The translations under genes and the position numbers were made by a program. The notes beneath the pieces were generated by a model that worked only from the letters and a program-made list of their open reading frames with translations, was not told where the DNA came from and ran no database searches. From an uncultured bacterium (lineage in GTDB: Bacteria > Bacillota > Clostridia > Lachnospirales > Lachnospiraceae), in contig CAJMNU010000035.1 of assembly GCA_905214855.1 (NCBI GenBank), forward strand, positions 1 to 13,161: a stretch of 13,161 bases of DNA, given 5' to 3'. Positions 1-7,662 of the stretch are shown piece after piece (the first letter of the stretch is position 1; each line of letters begins with the position of its first letter).

Positions 1-1266
1 TACAGGGATCGTAAAAGTATATGCCCCTTTTTCGTCCTCAGAAAACACAACCCATCCACTTTCATTTTCTTTTTTTGCTGCTTCCTCCCCTGTTCCCATA
101 TATAACTTATCATAACCTGTTCCGCTCAGTGTGATCACAGCCTCCATACTGCCATCCTCTGATACTGTCAAATCTGCCTGCACGATCTGGAACATAGAAG
201 AGCTGGATTCTACCTTCACAGAATATACTCCATGAAGTTTTTCACCAATCATTTTATTCTGTTGTCCGTCTTCTGCAATCCCCTCAAACACCTTTTGGGA
301 AGAAATCATATCCTGTACATGTTCTGCATATAAATCACGGATTGCTTCCAGTTCTCCCAGACCTTCTATCACACTTGTAACTTCGTACCCTTCACGTTCC
401 AAGACAGATTTCCAAGAATCTTCCTCTTCTCCCGCCATATCATTGTTTGCATGGTCTCCTGCCACTACCATCAAAGGACGCAGCACCACTTTCTTATACT
501 GACCATTACTCTTCATAGATGTCATGACATCCTCTAATGTCGGTTCTGCCTCTACTGTTCCAATGTAATAGTTCAGATAGCCTGCCTCTTTTATCTTTTC
601 CTGAAGTGTTGCATACACACCATTAGAATCTGCCTCTGTCCCATGTCCCATAAAACAGATCGCAGTCTCACCATCCTCATATTGTTTACAAGAATCTGTA
701 ATAGCTTTGATCACTGCATCAAAATCTTCATCACTTGATAAAAGTGGTTCTCCAAGATAAACCTTATCAAACTGATCCAGTGAATCCGTAAGCTCTTTTG
801 CCAAATCCTGATACTCATATCCACTCATCAAATGTGTAGGCTGGACAAAAAGTTCTTTTACTCCATCCTCTTTCGCTCTGTCTAATGCCTGTTCTACATT
901 GTCGATCTCTAAGCCATCTCTTTCTTTTAATTTATCAATAATAATCTGGCTTGTAAATGCCCTGCGAACTTCATAATCCGGAAATGTTTCTCGAATTGTC
1001 TCTTCAATTGCTCCAATTGTTTTCTCTCTGCTGTCATTATAACTTGTTCCAAAACTAACTACTAAAATCGCCTTATCACTTTTCAACGCAGTATTCTTTT
1101 CCCCTTCCGTCTCTTCTGTTACACTGTTTTCCTGCAATACTGTATTCTCTGTTTCCTGTTGTATATTCTGTAAGCTATCCTGTTTAGGATCTGTACCCTT
1201 ACATCCTCCCAGACAACATACCATCAATAATGCTGCAAACATAATTCCTGCTCTTTTTTTCTTCAT
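1..1266 (-). CDS. cbiK: CbiK-type sirohydrochlorin cobaltochelatase, lipoprotein, truncated at left edge
   Basis: Family role: inserts Co2+ into sirohydrochlorin in the anaerobic B12 pathway. The frame starts at ATG 1266, eight bases after an AAAGGA site, and runs 422 codons to base 1 without a stop, so the C-terminus is missing. A signal peptide ends in the lipobox LGGC (Cys22), followed by a polar linker (about 23-63), so I infer attachment to the outer face of the membrane. The chelatase fold begins at ILVVSFGTS (67-75). The candidate metal-binding His are H145 (QPTHL), H208 (MGHGTEADS) and H272 (GDHANND). Residues from about 340 (GVYSVKVESSSSMF) form an extra beta-rich domain outside the chelatase core. 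A cobalamin riboswitch precedes the gene, which supports a role in B12. An exported chelatase is unusual for a pathway thought of as cytoplasmic; periplasmic CbiK is known from Desulfovibrio. Heme or another metal could be the real target. Confidence 0.9.
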   Translation of the reverse strand, partial: MKKKRAGIMFAALLMVCCLGGCKGTDPKQDSLQNIQQETENTVLQENSVTEETEGEKNTALKSDKAILVVSFGTSYNDSREKTIGAIEETIRETFPDYEVRRAFTSQIIIDKLKERDGLEIDNVEQALDRAKEDGVKELFVQPTHLMSGYEYQDLAKELTDSLDQFDKVYLGEPLLSSDEDFDAVIKAITDSCKQYEDGETAICFMGHGTEADSNGVYATLQEKIKEAGYLNYYIGTVEAEPTLEDVMTSMKSNGQYKKVVLRPLMVVAGDHANNDMAGEEEDSWKSVLEREGYEVTSVIEGLGELEAIRDLYAEHVQDMISSQKVFEGIAEDGQQNKMIGEKLHGVYSVKVESSSSMFQIVQADLTVSEDGSMEAVITLSGTGYDKLYMGTGEEAAKKENESGWVVFSEDEKGAYTFTIPV

Positions 1267-1387
1267 GATCGTTTCCTTTCTTGTGTGTTGTTTCTGTATT
1301 TTCTATCTGTTATAAAATTCCATATGCAGCACTTGTCAGAAACCATTTTCATGGATACCTATCTCTATCACAAGATTTCCTGTGTCA

Positions 1388-1422
1388 TAAAGAAAAGCCC
1401 TCTTTCTTTTCGACAGAGGACT
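1388..1422 (-). terminator. Intrinsic terminator in the riboswitch leader
   Basis: On the minus strand AGTCCTCT (1422-1415) can pair with AGAGGGCT (1403-1396), with one G-U pair. A T-rich tract follows (TTTCTTT). It lies between the riboswitch and cbiK, so it probably serves as the expression platform: B12-bound leader RNA stops here. A second, weaker AACAGG/CCTGTT stem lies just upstream (1464-1438) and might be part of an alternative fold. Confidence 0.6.
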
Positions 1423-1565
1423 TGCACGCACCAAAAGAACAGGCTAAATCCTTTTTATCCTGTTTTTTTCCGTACAAGTCAATTGCTCGTGACCTGAAAC
1501 CAATATCTGCATGTACTTTTAGAACCTACTTGTCCTATACATACCAAACTACCGTTTCTGTACAA

Positions 1566-1742
1566 CAGTCAGGCAGGTCTCCCGACTCAATGATCATCGC
1601 ATTTGCCCTCTTCCCAGTCTCCCAGTGAGTTATTGGCTTCTGCTCCCATATTACGGTGACGAGTTCGTACAGGAATTGCACCTGTTTCCCTTTTCACCAG
1701 AACCAGCTTCTATTGTTACCAAGCTGTTCTGACACCTGACTG
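1566..1742 (-). ncRNA. Cobalamin (adenosylcobalamin-type) riboswitch
   Basis: Read on the minus strand, the closing P1 helix is a perfect 8-bp pair: CAGTCAGG (1742-1735) with CCTGACTG (1573-1566). Inside it are the family hallmarks: AAAAGGGAAACAGGTGCAAT with ATTCCTG (B12 region), a CACTGGGA(A)-like segment, and the 3' conserved GAGTCGGGAGACCTGCC. It sits in the cbiK leader, about 300 bases before the start codon, with a terminator between. This is the standard arrangement for B12-repressed transcription. Known for the family: B12 binding lowers expression of synthesis or uptake genes. I did not fold the full RNA. Confidence 0.93.
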
Positions 1743-1762
1743 CTACATATTTTATTTTTTAC

Positions 1763-1791
1763 ACCATATCATATTTCTTTTTTACACTCAA
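1763..1791 (-). promoter_or_regulatory. Promoter of the riboswitch-cbiK transcript
   Basis: On the minus strand the -35 box TTGAGT (1791-1786) is 17 bases from the -10 box TATGGT (1768-1763). A TG one base upstream of the -10 makes it an extended -10 element. Transcription would start near 1756, just ahead of the riboswitch P1 helix at 1742, which fits a leader RNA. Confidence 0.6.
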
Positions 1792-1837
1792 CCTGTTTTT
1801 ACAGTTTTTTCTGCTTTGATGCATAACCCGCAAAGAT

Positions 1838-2188
1838 TTATCTGATCTTATCTGCCCACTCTGCTTCTTTAAAACCGACCAACACATACTCGTCTGCTAT
1901 GATCAATGGTCTTTTTACAAGCATTCCATGTGTAGCAAGCAATTGCAGCTGTTCATCCTCACTCATAAGAGGTAATTTTTCTTTTAACTGCATATCTTTA
2001 TACATAAGCCCACTGGTATTAAAGAACTTTTTAAGCGGCAGTCCGCTTTTCTTATACCATTCCTTTAATTCTTCATAAGAAGGATTCTGCTCCACAATGT
2101 GTCGATCTGTGTACTCAATATGATGTTCATCCAGCCATTTCTTAGCTTTTTGACAAGTAGAACACTTTGGATACTGCAAAAATAACAT
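1838..2188 (-). CDS. ArsC/Spx-family thioredoxin-fold protein (YusI-like)
   Basis: A 116-residue protein with the normal length and fold of the ArsC/Spx/MgsR family. The redox motif CSTC is at residues 9-12 (LQYPKCSTCQKAKKWL). Family positions follow: a FNTSG segment (56-60) and the KRPL segment with Arg93, which in ArsC helps bind the oxyanion. These features favour a small reductase (arsenate-reductase-like or a glutaredoxin-type redox protein) over an RNA-polymerase-binding Spx, but the sequence alone does not decide. No ars genes are nearby, so arsenic resistance is not supported by context. ATG at 2188 follows an AAAGGAG site. The gene lies 37 bases after rlmD and is probably the last gene of the same transcript; no clear GC-rich terminator follows it. 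Confidence 0.85.
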   Translation of the reverse strand: MLFLQYPKCSTCQKAKKWLDEHHIEYTDRHIVEQNPSYEELKEWYKKSGLPLKKFFNTSGLMYKDMQLKEKLPLMSEDEQLQLLATHGMLVKRPLIIADEYVLVGFKEAEWADKIR

Positions 2189-2225
2189 TTTCTATTTTCT
2201 CCTTTAATACTATATTTTTTGATTC

Positions 2226-3374
2226 TTAATGTCCTCTCTTAGAAAGTAAAATAACACATTCTGTATGTTTTGTAAAAGGAAACAGGTCAAATCCAAATAC
2301 CTTTTTTCCTATATAACCCAATTTTTTGAAGTATTTCAGATCTCTCACCATAGTATCCGGACCACAGGAAATATAAACCACTTTTTCAGGAGCCAGTTTT
2401 GCCACACAATCCATAAATTCCTCCGTACTTCCACTTCTTGGAGGATCCATGATCACTACATCTGCTTTTTCCTTCTGTTCTGCCATTTCCACCAAAAATC
2501 GTCCTGCATCCTGACAGTAAAACTGAATATTATTGCATTGATTTCTCTTAGCGTTTGTCACAGCATCCCTGACAGCATCCTGATTCAACTCCACACCGAT
2601 CACTTCTTTTGCTGTCTTAGAAGCGATAATGCCAATTGTCCCTGTACCGCAATAGGCATCAATGACACGCTCTTTCCCTTTTAAATCAGCCAGTTCCAGT
2701 GCCTTTTGATATAATTTTTCTGTCTGTATTGGATTTACCTGATAAAAAGAACGGGAAGAAATACGAAATGTGCATCCACACAGTTGATCCTCAATATATC
2801 CCTTTCCAAACAAGACATGTTCCTTTGTTCCAAGCACCATGCTTGTCCCACGTCCATTGATATTCTGGATGATCGTGGTGATCTCTGGATGCTTCTCTCT
2901 CAATGCCTTTACAAAATTATTTTTTGATGGAAACACAGGAGATGCTGTTACCAACACGACCATGATCTGTCCTGAAACATGTCCTACTCTTACCATAACA
3001 TGTCTTAAAAATCCATATCCAGTATCCTCATCATAGGTGCGTATTTTAAAGGATTTCAACATTTTGCGTATTGTACAGATGATCTCATCTGCTTTCTGAT
3101 CCTCAATCATGCAGCTGTCTATCGGAAGCACCTGATGAGTTCCCTCTTTGTAAACACCAGAAATTGCCTGTCCCTTTTTATCATGGGAAAATACGGCATG
3201 GACTTTATGGCGGTAAAAATAAGGATCCTGCATACCCACGATCGGCTCTATCTTATATGCATTTCCAAATAGTCCTTTTAATTCTTTCTCTTTTTGTTTT
3301 AATGTCTCCTTATATTCCATATCCAGATACTGACACCCACCACATTTTTTAAATACTGGACATTTTGCCTTCAT
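2226..3374 (-). CDS. rlmD: 23S rRNA (uracil-5-)-methyltransferase, RlmD/RumA family
   Basis: SAM-dependent enzyme that makes 5-methyluridine in 23S rRNA; in Firmicutes the RlmCD type modifies U747 and U1939. The 382-residue protein begins with the Cys pattern of the family's 4Fe-4S cluster: C5, C11, C14 (CGGCQ) and C88 (DSC). Further motifs are FYQVNP (210-215), the SAM-binding DAYCGTGTIG (239-248), DPPRSG (310-315), the catalytic nucleophile C337 in YISCGPDT, and the base E372 in HTEC. The N-terminal TRAM RNA-binding domain of longer relatives is absent, as the cluster begins at residue 5. ATG at 3374 is followed at once by the Cys motif, so an upstream start is unlikely. It lies 46 bases after birA and 37 before the ArsC-like gene, which suggests co-transcription. 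The exact target uridine is not visible from sequence; the symbol is by family. Confidence 0.92.
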   Translation of the reverse strand: MKAKCPVFKKCGGCQYLDMEYKETLKQKEKELKGLFGNAYKIEPIVGMQDPYFYRHKVHAVFSHDKKGQAISGVYKEGTHQVLPIDSCMIEDQKADEIICTIRKMLKSFKIRTYDEDTGYGFLRHVMVRVGHVSGQIMVVLVTASPVFPSKNNFVKALREKHPEITTIIQNINGRGTSMVLGTKEHVLFGKGYIEDQLCGCTFRISSRSFYQVNPIQTEKLYQKALELADLKGKERVIDAYCGTGTIGIIASKTAKEVIGVELNQDAVRDAVTNAKRNQCNNIQFYCQDAGRFLVEMAEQKEKADVVIMDPPRSGSTEEFMDCVAKLAPEKVVYISCGPDTMVRDLKYFKKLGYIGKKVFGFDLFPFTKHTECVILLSKRGH

Positions 3375-3420
3375 TTCTTTTTCCTCCGTTTTTCAAGTCT
3401 TTTCTCATTCTTCTCACATT

Positions 3421-4263
3421 TTATACATACCCATATACGCCCCTGACAGAGACCTCCCCAGAGAGAACTTCTCTTATTGCTCCCTCCTCTGTCTTTACCA
3501 ATAATTCTCCTGTATCTGTGATTCCACATGCTGTTCCTGTATATTCTCCTGCTGGATCTAAAACCTTTACCACACGTCCCAGATTAACAAGCTGTTCTAC
3601 ATATTCCTGTTTCAGTGCTCCAAGATCCCCACACTGTTCCCATATATGATAATATTCTTCCATAAACATCCAAATCTTTTGGATCAGATTGGATCTCTTG
3701 ATGACTTTTCCGGTTTCAAGATAAATAGAAGTTGCTTTTTGCTCCAGTTCTTCTCCAAAACTTTGCTGTGTCACATTGATCCCTATTCCCACAACAGCGT
3801 ACTGTACCGTTTTTCCTTCTGTTCCCATTTCAGTCAAAATTCCGCAAATCTTTTTCCCATTCATCACCAGATCATTGGGCCATTTGATCTGACAGGCACA
3901 GTTTGTCTCTTCTCTTACTGCTTTTGCAGCAGCAAGAGCAGCTACCAATGTCAGCATAGAGAGTTTTTCCGGCTCTATTTGAGGTCTAAAAAGAATACTC
4001 ATAAAAATCCCGCTGTCTAATGGAGATTCCCATGAACGCCCCCGCCTCCCCTTGCCAGCGATCTGTTTGTTTGCCAGAATTACCGTTCCATGTAAGACAT
4101 CTTTAGAAGCTGCCAGTCTTTTTGCCTGTATATTTGTAGAGTCGATTTCCTCACTATACTCCAATCTGCCTCCTATCTTTCCCTCCTGTATCTTTTTGCT
4201 GACTTCTCTCAGTCGTTCTGCCATCTCACGTCCGGTTTCTGGTCTCATTTCCTCATGCTCCAT
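3421..4263 (-). CDS. birA: Biotin--[acetyl-CoA-carboxylase] ligase, ligase-only form
   Basis: Makes biotinyl-AMP from biotin and ATP and transfers biotin to a Lys of biotin-carrier proteins such as acetyl-CoA carboxylase BCCP. The 280-residue protein has the catalytic core motifs in order: DSTN (41-44), the biotinyl-AMP loop GKGRRGRSW (70-78), KWPND (127-131), KICGIL (138-143) and GIGINV (159-164). An SH3-like C-terminal domain follows (about 235-280, GRVVKVLDPAGEYTG onward). Only about 30 residues precede the catalytic domain. They are helical and charged and do not make a winged helix, so this is the monofunctional form without the DNA-binding repressor domain. ATG 4263 has a GAGAGG site; an in-frame ATG five codons later is an alternative start. 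Nothing here shows how it is regulated. Confidence 0.93.
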   Translation of the reverse strand: MEHEEMRPETGREMAERLREVSKKIQEGKIGGRLEYSEEIDSTNIQAKRLAASKDVLHGTVILANKQIAGKGRRGRSWESPLDSGIFMSILFRPQIEPEKLSMLTLVAALAAAKAVREETNCACQIKWPNDLVMNGKKICGILTEMGTEGKTVQYAVVGIGINVTQQSFGEELEQKATSIYLETGKVIKRSNLIQKIWMFMEEYYHIWEQCGDLGALKQEYVEQLVNLGRVVKVLDPAGEYTGTACGITDTGELLVKTEEGAIREVLSGEVSVRGVYGYV

Positions 4264-4354
4264 TACTCTGCCTCTCTATTCTATTCTCTATTCTCTTTTC
4301 TTTCCTGTTTTTATCCATTGATTCTGTTTATTACCGCTTTATTACACTTTTTCG

Positions 4355-4663
4355 TTACTTCCACCAAATACTGAACATGCTCAAAGCACAGATCCCCAAC
4401 AGAAAAATTCCTATCGCACATTGCAAGATTGCTCCCAGTTTCTTCTTAACCTCTCTGTCATTTCTATGAAACCCATGTATTCCATTCAGAATACTCAAGA
4501 ATGCCCCCAAAAGAAAAATGATTGGGAGCAGCAACATATGATCTTTGGGATTTAAAAAAGATACCACTGACATAGCTACAATGATCAGTCCGATCACAAT
4601 ATTTGCAACATCTATAGATAATGCCATTTTTCTTATATTTTTTCTATTTTCCTGCTTGTGCAT
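4355..4663 (-). CDS. Small membrane protein of unknown function, three TM segments
   Basis: I do not recognise a function; it resembles small uncharacterised membrane proteins of Lachnospiraceae (DUF6637-like, a family name recalled rather than searched). The 102-residue protein has a basic, cytoplasmic-looking start (MHKQENRKNIRK), then three hydrophobic stretches at about 15-37, 43-61 and 77-99. A charged loop (HRNDREVKKK, 66-75) lies between the second and third. The C-terminus is SIWWK. It sits between the patatin-like gene (40 bases upstream) and birA (91 bases downstream) on the same strand, so it is probably in that operon. A lipid- or envelope-related role is possible by association only. 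Confidence 0.7.
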   Translation of the reverse strand: MHKQENRKNIRKMALSIDVANIVIGLIIVAMSVVSFLNPKDHMLLLPIIFLLGAFLSILNGIHGFHRNDREVKKKLGAILQCAIGIFLLGICALSMFSIWWK

Positions 4664-4703
4664 TTTATTCCACCACTCTCATCCTACATTTTCTCTCTTT
4701 ATT

Positions 4704-5969
4704 CTATCCATTTTGTCTTTTTCTTGCTTTATTTGCAGCACATGTCTTTTGAACAGCACCTATTTTACCTCTCCAAACAGCGTTTTTGTCCTTTTGGGGT
4801 TTCATTGCCTGAAATGTCTGATATTCTTTTATCTGCTGTGCCTGCACTCGGACAAGGATCTCATGTTTTAATGTCTTTAACGTATATATATGCAAACGTG
4901 GGACATGATACACTCTTGCCATTTCCTCCAACATTGCCAAATAAAGGTCTTTATAATTCCAGTCTTCTTTGAGTTTTAATTCTTTGGCTGATTCTGGGAA
5001 AATTTCTTCCGCATCACAGCGCATACTTTTCCCTGCCACTGCCTCTTCCTCTGGAAAACCATGTTTCTGCATCCAAAGTCTCACAATCTCATTACGGGCA
5101 AACAAACGTCTGGCATAAGCACTTTCTGTACAAGGTGCATCCAAATAATAATAACGTCCCTCCAACCCATAAATCATACGTTTGGCATCCAAGTATCCTA
5201 ACTGCATATTTCTCTTACACTTTTTACGGTCAAATTCCAAAATTCCTCCCAGATCCTGTCTGGGTGCGATATGGTATACTTGTGTTCCTTGCGGAATCCT
5301 AAGCGTTTTTTCTGTATCCCTGCCTAAACCATAGATACGCACCACAATGATATTTTCATACCCCTTTTCTACCAAAATGTCAACTGGTACATTATTCACT
5401 CCCCCGCCATCTGCATATTTTTTCCCATGTAATGGCTCATTTTTAAATGCCAAAAAATATGCACTCGCCAGAAGCATATCTTTCATCATACCAGGTTCTG
5501 TCTCTTTTAAATTTACATAAATCTTTTTTCTGTCTGTCAAAGAGTATGTTACCACATACAGATCACATGGTGATCGACGTATTTTATCTTCATCCACGGT
5601 AGCTTCTATCAAACGGCGTAATGGGGTAACATCCACACCACCCTCACGCAGAAAACGAAATCCTTCATTTAAAATCTTCTTGACATGTTCTGAGCGCAGC
5701 CTGCCCTTTCTCAAACGCTCCATCAGTTCATCATCTACATCCATAACCTTAGAATAACTGATATTCTCCCACAAATATTCTGCTTTTTCCAGATCATTCA
5801 TACAGATCATCGCACCATTCAATGCCCCTACAGAAGCTCCTGCTACTCCCCGTATCCGTATCCCTACTTCTCTTAAAGCACGCCATGCTCCAATCTGATA
5901 TGCTCCTTTTGCTCCTCCACCTTCCAGAACCAATCCATATGCTTTTGTCTTGTCTATACGAAGTTCCAT
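4704..5969 (-). CDS. Patatin-like phospholipase family protein
   Basis: Serine hydrolase of the patatin/RssA class, expected to cleave acyl chains from phospholipids or other lipids with a Ser-Asp dyad. The patatin domain covers about residues 9-205. It has the oxyanion-hole motif GGGAKG (17-22), nucleophile elbow GASVG (44-48, Ser46) and catalytic DGG (187-189, Asp187). Residues 206-421 continue beyond the core and end in a very basic tail rich in K, R and Q (about 370-421). No signal peptide or membrane segment is seen, so I infer a cytoplasmic or membrane-peripheral enzyme. ATG 5969 follows AAAGGAA. The true substrate is unknown. It is the first gene of a minus-strand run leading to birA, rlmD and an ArsC-like gene, and it lies just downstream of a strong terminator. 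Confidence 0.9.
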   Translation of the reverse strand: MELRIDKTKAYGLVLEGGGAKGAYQIGAWRALREVGIRIRGVAGASVGALNGAMICMNDLEKAEYLWENISYSKVMDVDDELMERLRKGRLRSEHVKKILNEGFRFLREGGVDVTPLRRLIEATVDEDKIRRSPCDLYVVTYSLTDRKKIYVNLKETEPGMMKDMLLASAYFLAFKNEPLHGKKYADGGGVNNVPVDILVEKGYENIIVVRIYGLGRDTEKTLRIPQGTQVYHIAPRQDLGGILEFDRKKCKRNMQLGYLDAKRMIYGLEGRYYYLDAPCTESAYARRLFARNEIVRLWMQKHGFPEEEAVAGKSMRCDAEEIFPESAKELKLKEDWNYKDLYLAMLEEMARVYHVPRLHIYTLKTLKHEILVRVQAQQIKEYQTFQAMKPQKDKNAVWRGKIGAVQKTCAANKARKRQNG

Positions 5970-6013
5970 TTACACCATTCCTTTCCCATTCTGTGGCATC
6001 ACGCAGGATGCGG

Positions 6014-6054
6014 AAAAAAGGAGGACGCTGCTTTACGTCCTGCACCGTCCTCCT
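6014..6054 (-). terminator. Strong intrinsic terminator after the nfeD-SPFH operon
   Basis: On the minus strand AGGAGGACG (6054-6046) pairs perfectly with CGTCCTCCT (6027-6019), and six T follow (6019-6014, sharing its first base with the stem). The loop is 18 bases and contains another GGACGTAAAGC segment. It lies about 120 bases after the SPFH stop codon and 45 bases before the patatin-like start, so it separates the two transcripts. The patatin gene then needs a promoter in the short gap after it, or read-through; I see no good promoter there. Confidence 0.85.
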
Positions 6055-6171
6055 ACATGTATATCACTATTCACACAGTATCCTTTTATCCTGAATCCCC
6101 CGTACAACTGGCAATTGCTATTGTATGCGGTCCTTTTCTGTCATCTGTCAATCCTTCTGCTATCGTTACTG

Positions 6172-7098
6172 TTATTTGTCAGATGCCACTTCTGTAAGAG
6201 ACTTGATCAGTCCCGCAACTCCTTGGATTTCAGATGGAATGATAATTTTTGTTGCTCTTCCATCAGCCGCCTTTGCAAAAGCCTCCAGACTCTTTAACTG
6301 CAATACTGCATTATCTGCGCCTGCCTCTTTGATAAAACGGATACCATCGGCATTTGCCTGCTGCACTTTTAAAATTGCCTCTGCACGACCCTCTGCCTCT
6401 TTGATCATCTTTTCACGTTCTGCCTCTGCTTTAAGGATCGCTGCCTGTTTTTCTGCTTCTGCATCCAGAATCACAGACTGTTTCTTACCTTCTGCTACAA
6501 GGATTGTTGCTTTCTTCTCACCTTCTGCTTTCAGGATGGATTCACGTCTTTCACGCTCTGCTTTCATCTGTTTCTCCATCGCGTCTCGGATTGCTGCCGG
6601 AGGAATAATATTCTTCAGCTCAACACGATTTACTTTGATTCCCCATGGATCAGTAGCAACGTCCAAAAGAGAGCGCATCTTTGCGTTGATCATCTCTCTG
6701 GAAGTCAATGTCTGATCTAACTCAAGATCACCAATGATGTTACGAAGTGTCGTTGCTGTCAGATTCTCAATCGCCATCAACGGATTTTCCACACCATATG
6801 CATATAACTTTGGATCTGTGATCTGGAAATAAACTACTGTATCGATCTGCATCGTTACATTATCTTTTGTAATAACAGGCTGAGGCGGAAAATCTGCCAC
6901 CTGTTCTTTTAACAGCACATTCTTTGCAACACGATCCACAAACGGCATCTTAAAATGAACGCCAACAGACCATGTTCCAAGATACGCACCCAATCTCTCC
7001 ACTACCATTGCATGAGCCTGAGGAACAATCCTGATACAGGAAGCCAACACGACCAGCGCAATGATCAATATCACTATTACAGTAAAAAAACCAAACAT
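6172..7098 (-). CDS. SPFH/band 7 (stomatin, paraslipin-type) membrane protein
   Basis: Membrane-scaffold protein of the stomatin/prohibitin class; relatives form oligomers in the bacterial membrane together with an NfeD partner. The 308-residue protein has one N-terminal hydrophobic anchor (about 3-23), then the SPFH domain (about 24-180, with VERLGAYLGTWSVGVHF and FQITDPKLYAYGVENP). A long Ala/Glu/Lys coiled coil follows (about 174-250). In the coil AEG/AEA recurs about every 11 residues (AEGEKKATIL, AEGKKQSVIL, AEAEKQAAIL), as is usual for this family. The C-terminal part (251-308) includes the conserved QLKSLEAFAKAADGRATKIIIP. ATG 7098 lies one base after the nfeD stop and has a GGGAGGA site inside the end of nfeD, so the two are translationally coupled. 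The pairing supports the assignment; the cellular function in this organism is not shown. Confidence 0.93.
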   Translation of the reverse strand: MFGFFTVIVILIIALVVLASCIRIVPQAHAMVVERLGAYLGTWSVGVHFKMPFVDRVAKNVLLKEQVADFPPQPVITKDNVTMQIDTVVYFQITDPKLYAYGVENPLMAIENLTATTLRNIIGDLELDQTLTSREMINAKMRSLLDVATDPWGIKVNRVELKNIIPPAAIRDAMEKQMKAERERRESILKAEGEKKATILVAEGKKQSVILDAEAEKQAAILKAEAEREKMIKEAEGRAEAILKVQQANADGIRFIKEAGADNAVLQLKSLEAFAKAADGRATKIIIPSEIQGVAGLIKSLTEVASDK

Positions 7099-7099
7099 A

Positions 7100-7537
7100 C
7101 TACTCTTCCTCCCTTCGTTTTACGATGAGTTTTACCCCTGTGATCGCAACAACCTCGATCTGAGTTCCCTCTTCTATAATGTCTTCGTCCTTTTCTGAAC
7201 GGGCCATCCATTCCTGCCCATTGAGTACTGCAGCTCCAGTCCCTAACTCATTACAGATCTTCTCACTGACTCTTGCATTTTTACCTATAAGGCTATCCAC
7301 ATTCGTCTTCTTTGTCCTGCTATTTACAAAACGGATCATAACCGGTCTGGTAAACACCAGCAATGCAAAGGATACTACGACAAAAACTGCCAGCTGAACC
7401 CTTATATCTACTCCTGCGATCGCAAGCAGACAACTTACCAAAGCACCTCCGGCAAACCAGATCGTTGTAAGAGCCATGGTCGCCATCTCTGTTAAAAGCA
7501 ATACCACAAACACTGCAAGCCAACAATACACTGCCAT
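7100..7537 (-). CDS. NfeD-like membrane protein
   Basis: A 145-residue short NfeD protein, the usual partner of SPFH proteins. It has three hydrophobic segments (about 3-19, 24-42, 46-63). A soluble OB-fold domain follows (about 80-145): LIGKNARVSE opens it, and NGQEWMARS and GTQIEVVAITGVKLIVK are the typical core strands. The ClpP-like protease domain of long NfeD proteins is absent. It begins at ATG 7537 with a GGGAGGAAGG site and is first in a two-gene operon with the SPFH gene, which begins one base after its stop. A promoter 37-65 bases upstream reads into it. By family the OB domain likely touches the SPFH assembly; this is inference here. Confidence 0.9.
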   Translation of the reverse strand: MAVYCWLAVFVVLLLTEMATMALTTIWFAGGALVSCLLAIAGVDIRVQLAVFVVVSFALLVFTRPVMIRFVNSRTKKTNVDSLIGKNARVSEKICNELGTGAAVLNGQEWMARSEKDEDIIEEGTQIEVVAITGVKLIVKRREEE

Positions 7538-7573
7538 ATACCTTCCTCCCTTCCACTGCTTTTACTTGTACTT

Positions 7574-7602
7574 ATCATACAATATTCTATGTTAATTTAC
7601 AA
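7574..7602 (-). promoter_or_regulatory. Promoter of the nfeD-SPFH operon
   Basis: On the minus strand a -35 box TTGTAA (7602-7597) is exactly 17 bases from a -10 box TATGAT (7579-7574). The -10 ends 36 bases before the nfeD start codon, leaving room for a short leader and ribosome binding site. Sigma-70/SigA type by sequence. Confidence 0.65.
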
Positions 7603-7662
7603 CTGCCCTAATTCTTAACGTTTTGTAAATATTCTGTAAATCAAACAATAAATCTGTTTTTT

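Noticed and set aside
1281..1628. Open frames on the plus strand opposite the cbiK leader
   Set aside because: They lie over the minus-strand riboswitch and terminator, show no recognisable domain and have no convincing ribosome binding site.
1838..2188. Arsenic-resistance gene
   Set aside because: Only the ArsC fold is shown; no arsR, arsB or acr3 gene is nearby and the protein fits the wider YusI/Spx-like family.
5794..6045. An 83-codon minus-strand frame overlapping the patatin start
   Set aside because: It is out of frame with the well-supported patatin gene, runs through the terminator's base, and its sequence matches no family I know; an overlap artefact.
6350..6580. Apparent short tandem repeats in the SPFH gene
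   Set aside because: They reflect the 11-residue AEG/AEA periodicity of the coiled coil, normal for the family, and not a DNA repeat element.
6125..6715. Long plus-strand frame opposite the SPFH gene
   Set aside because: Its Ser/Ala/Phe-rich sequence is the expected antisense of the Ala/Glu/Lys coiled coil; no start signals.
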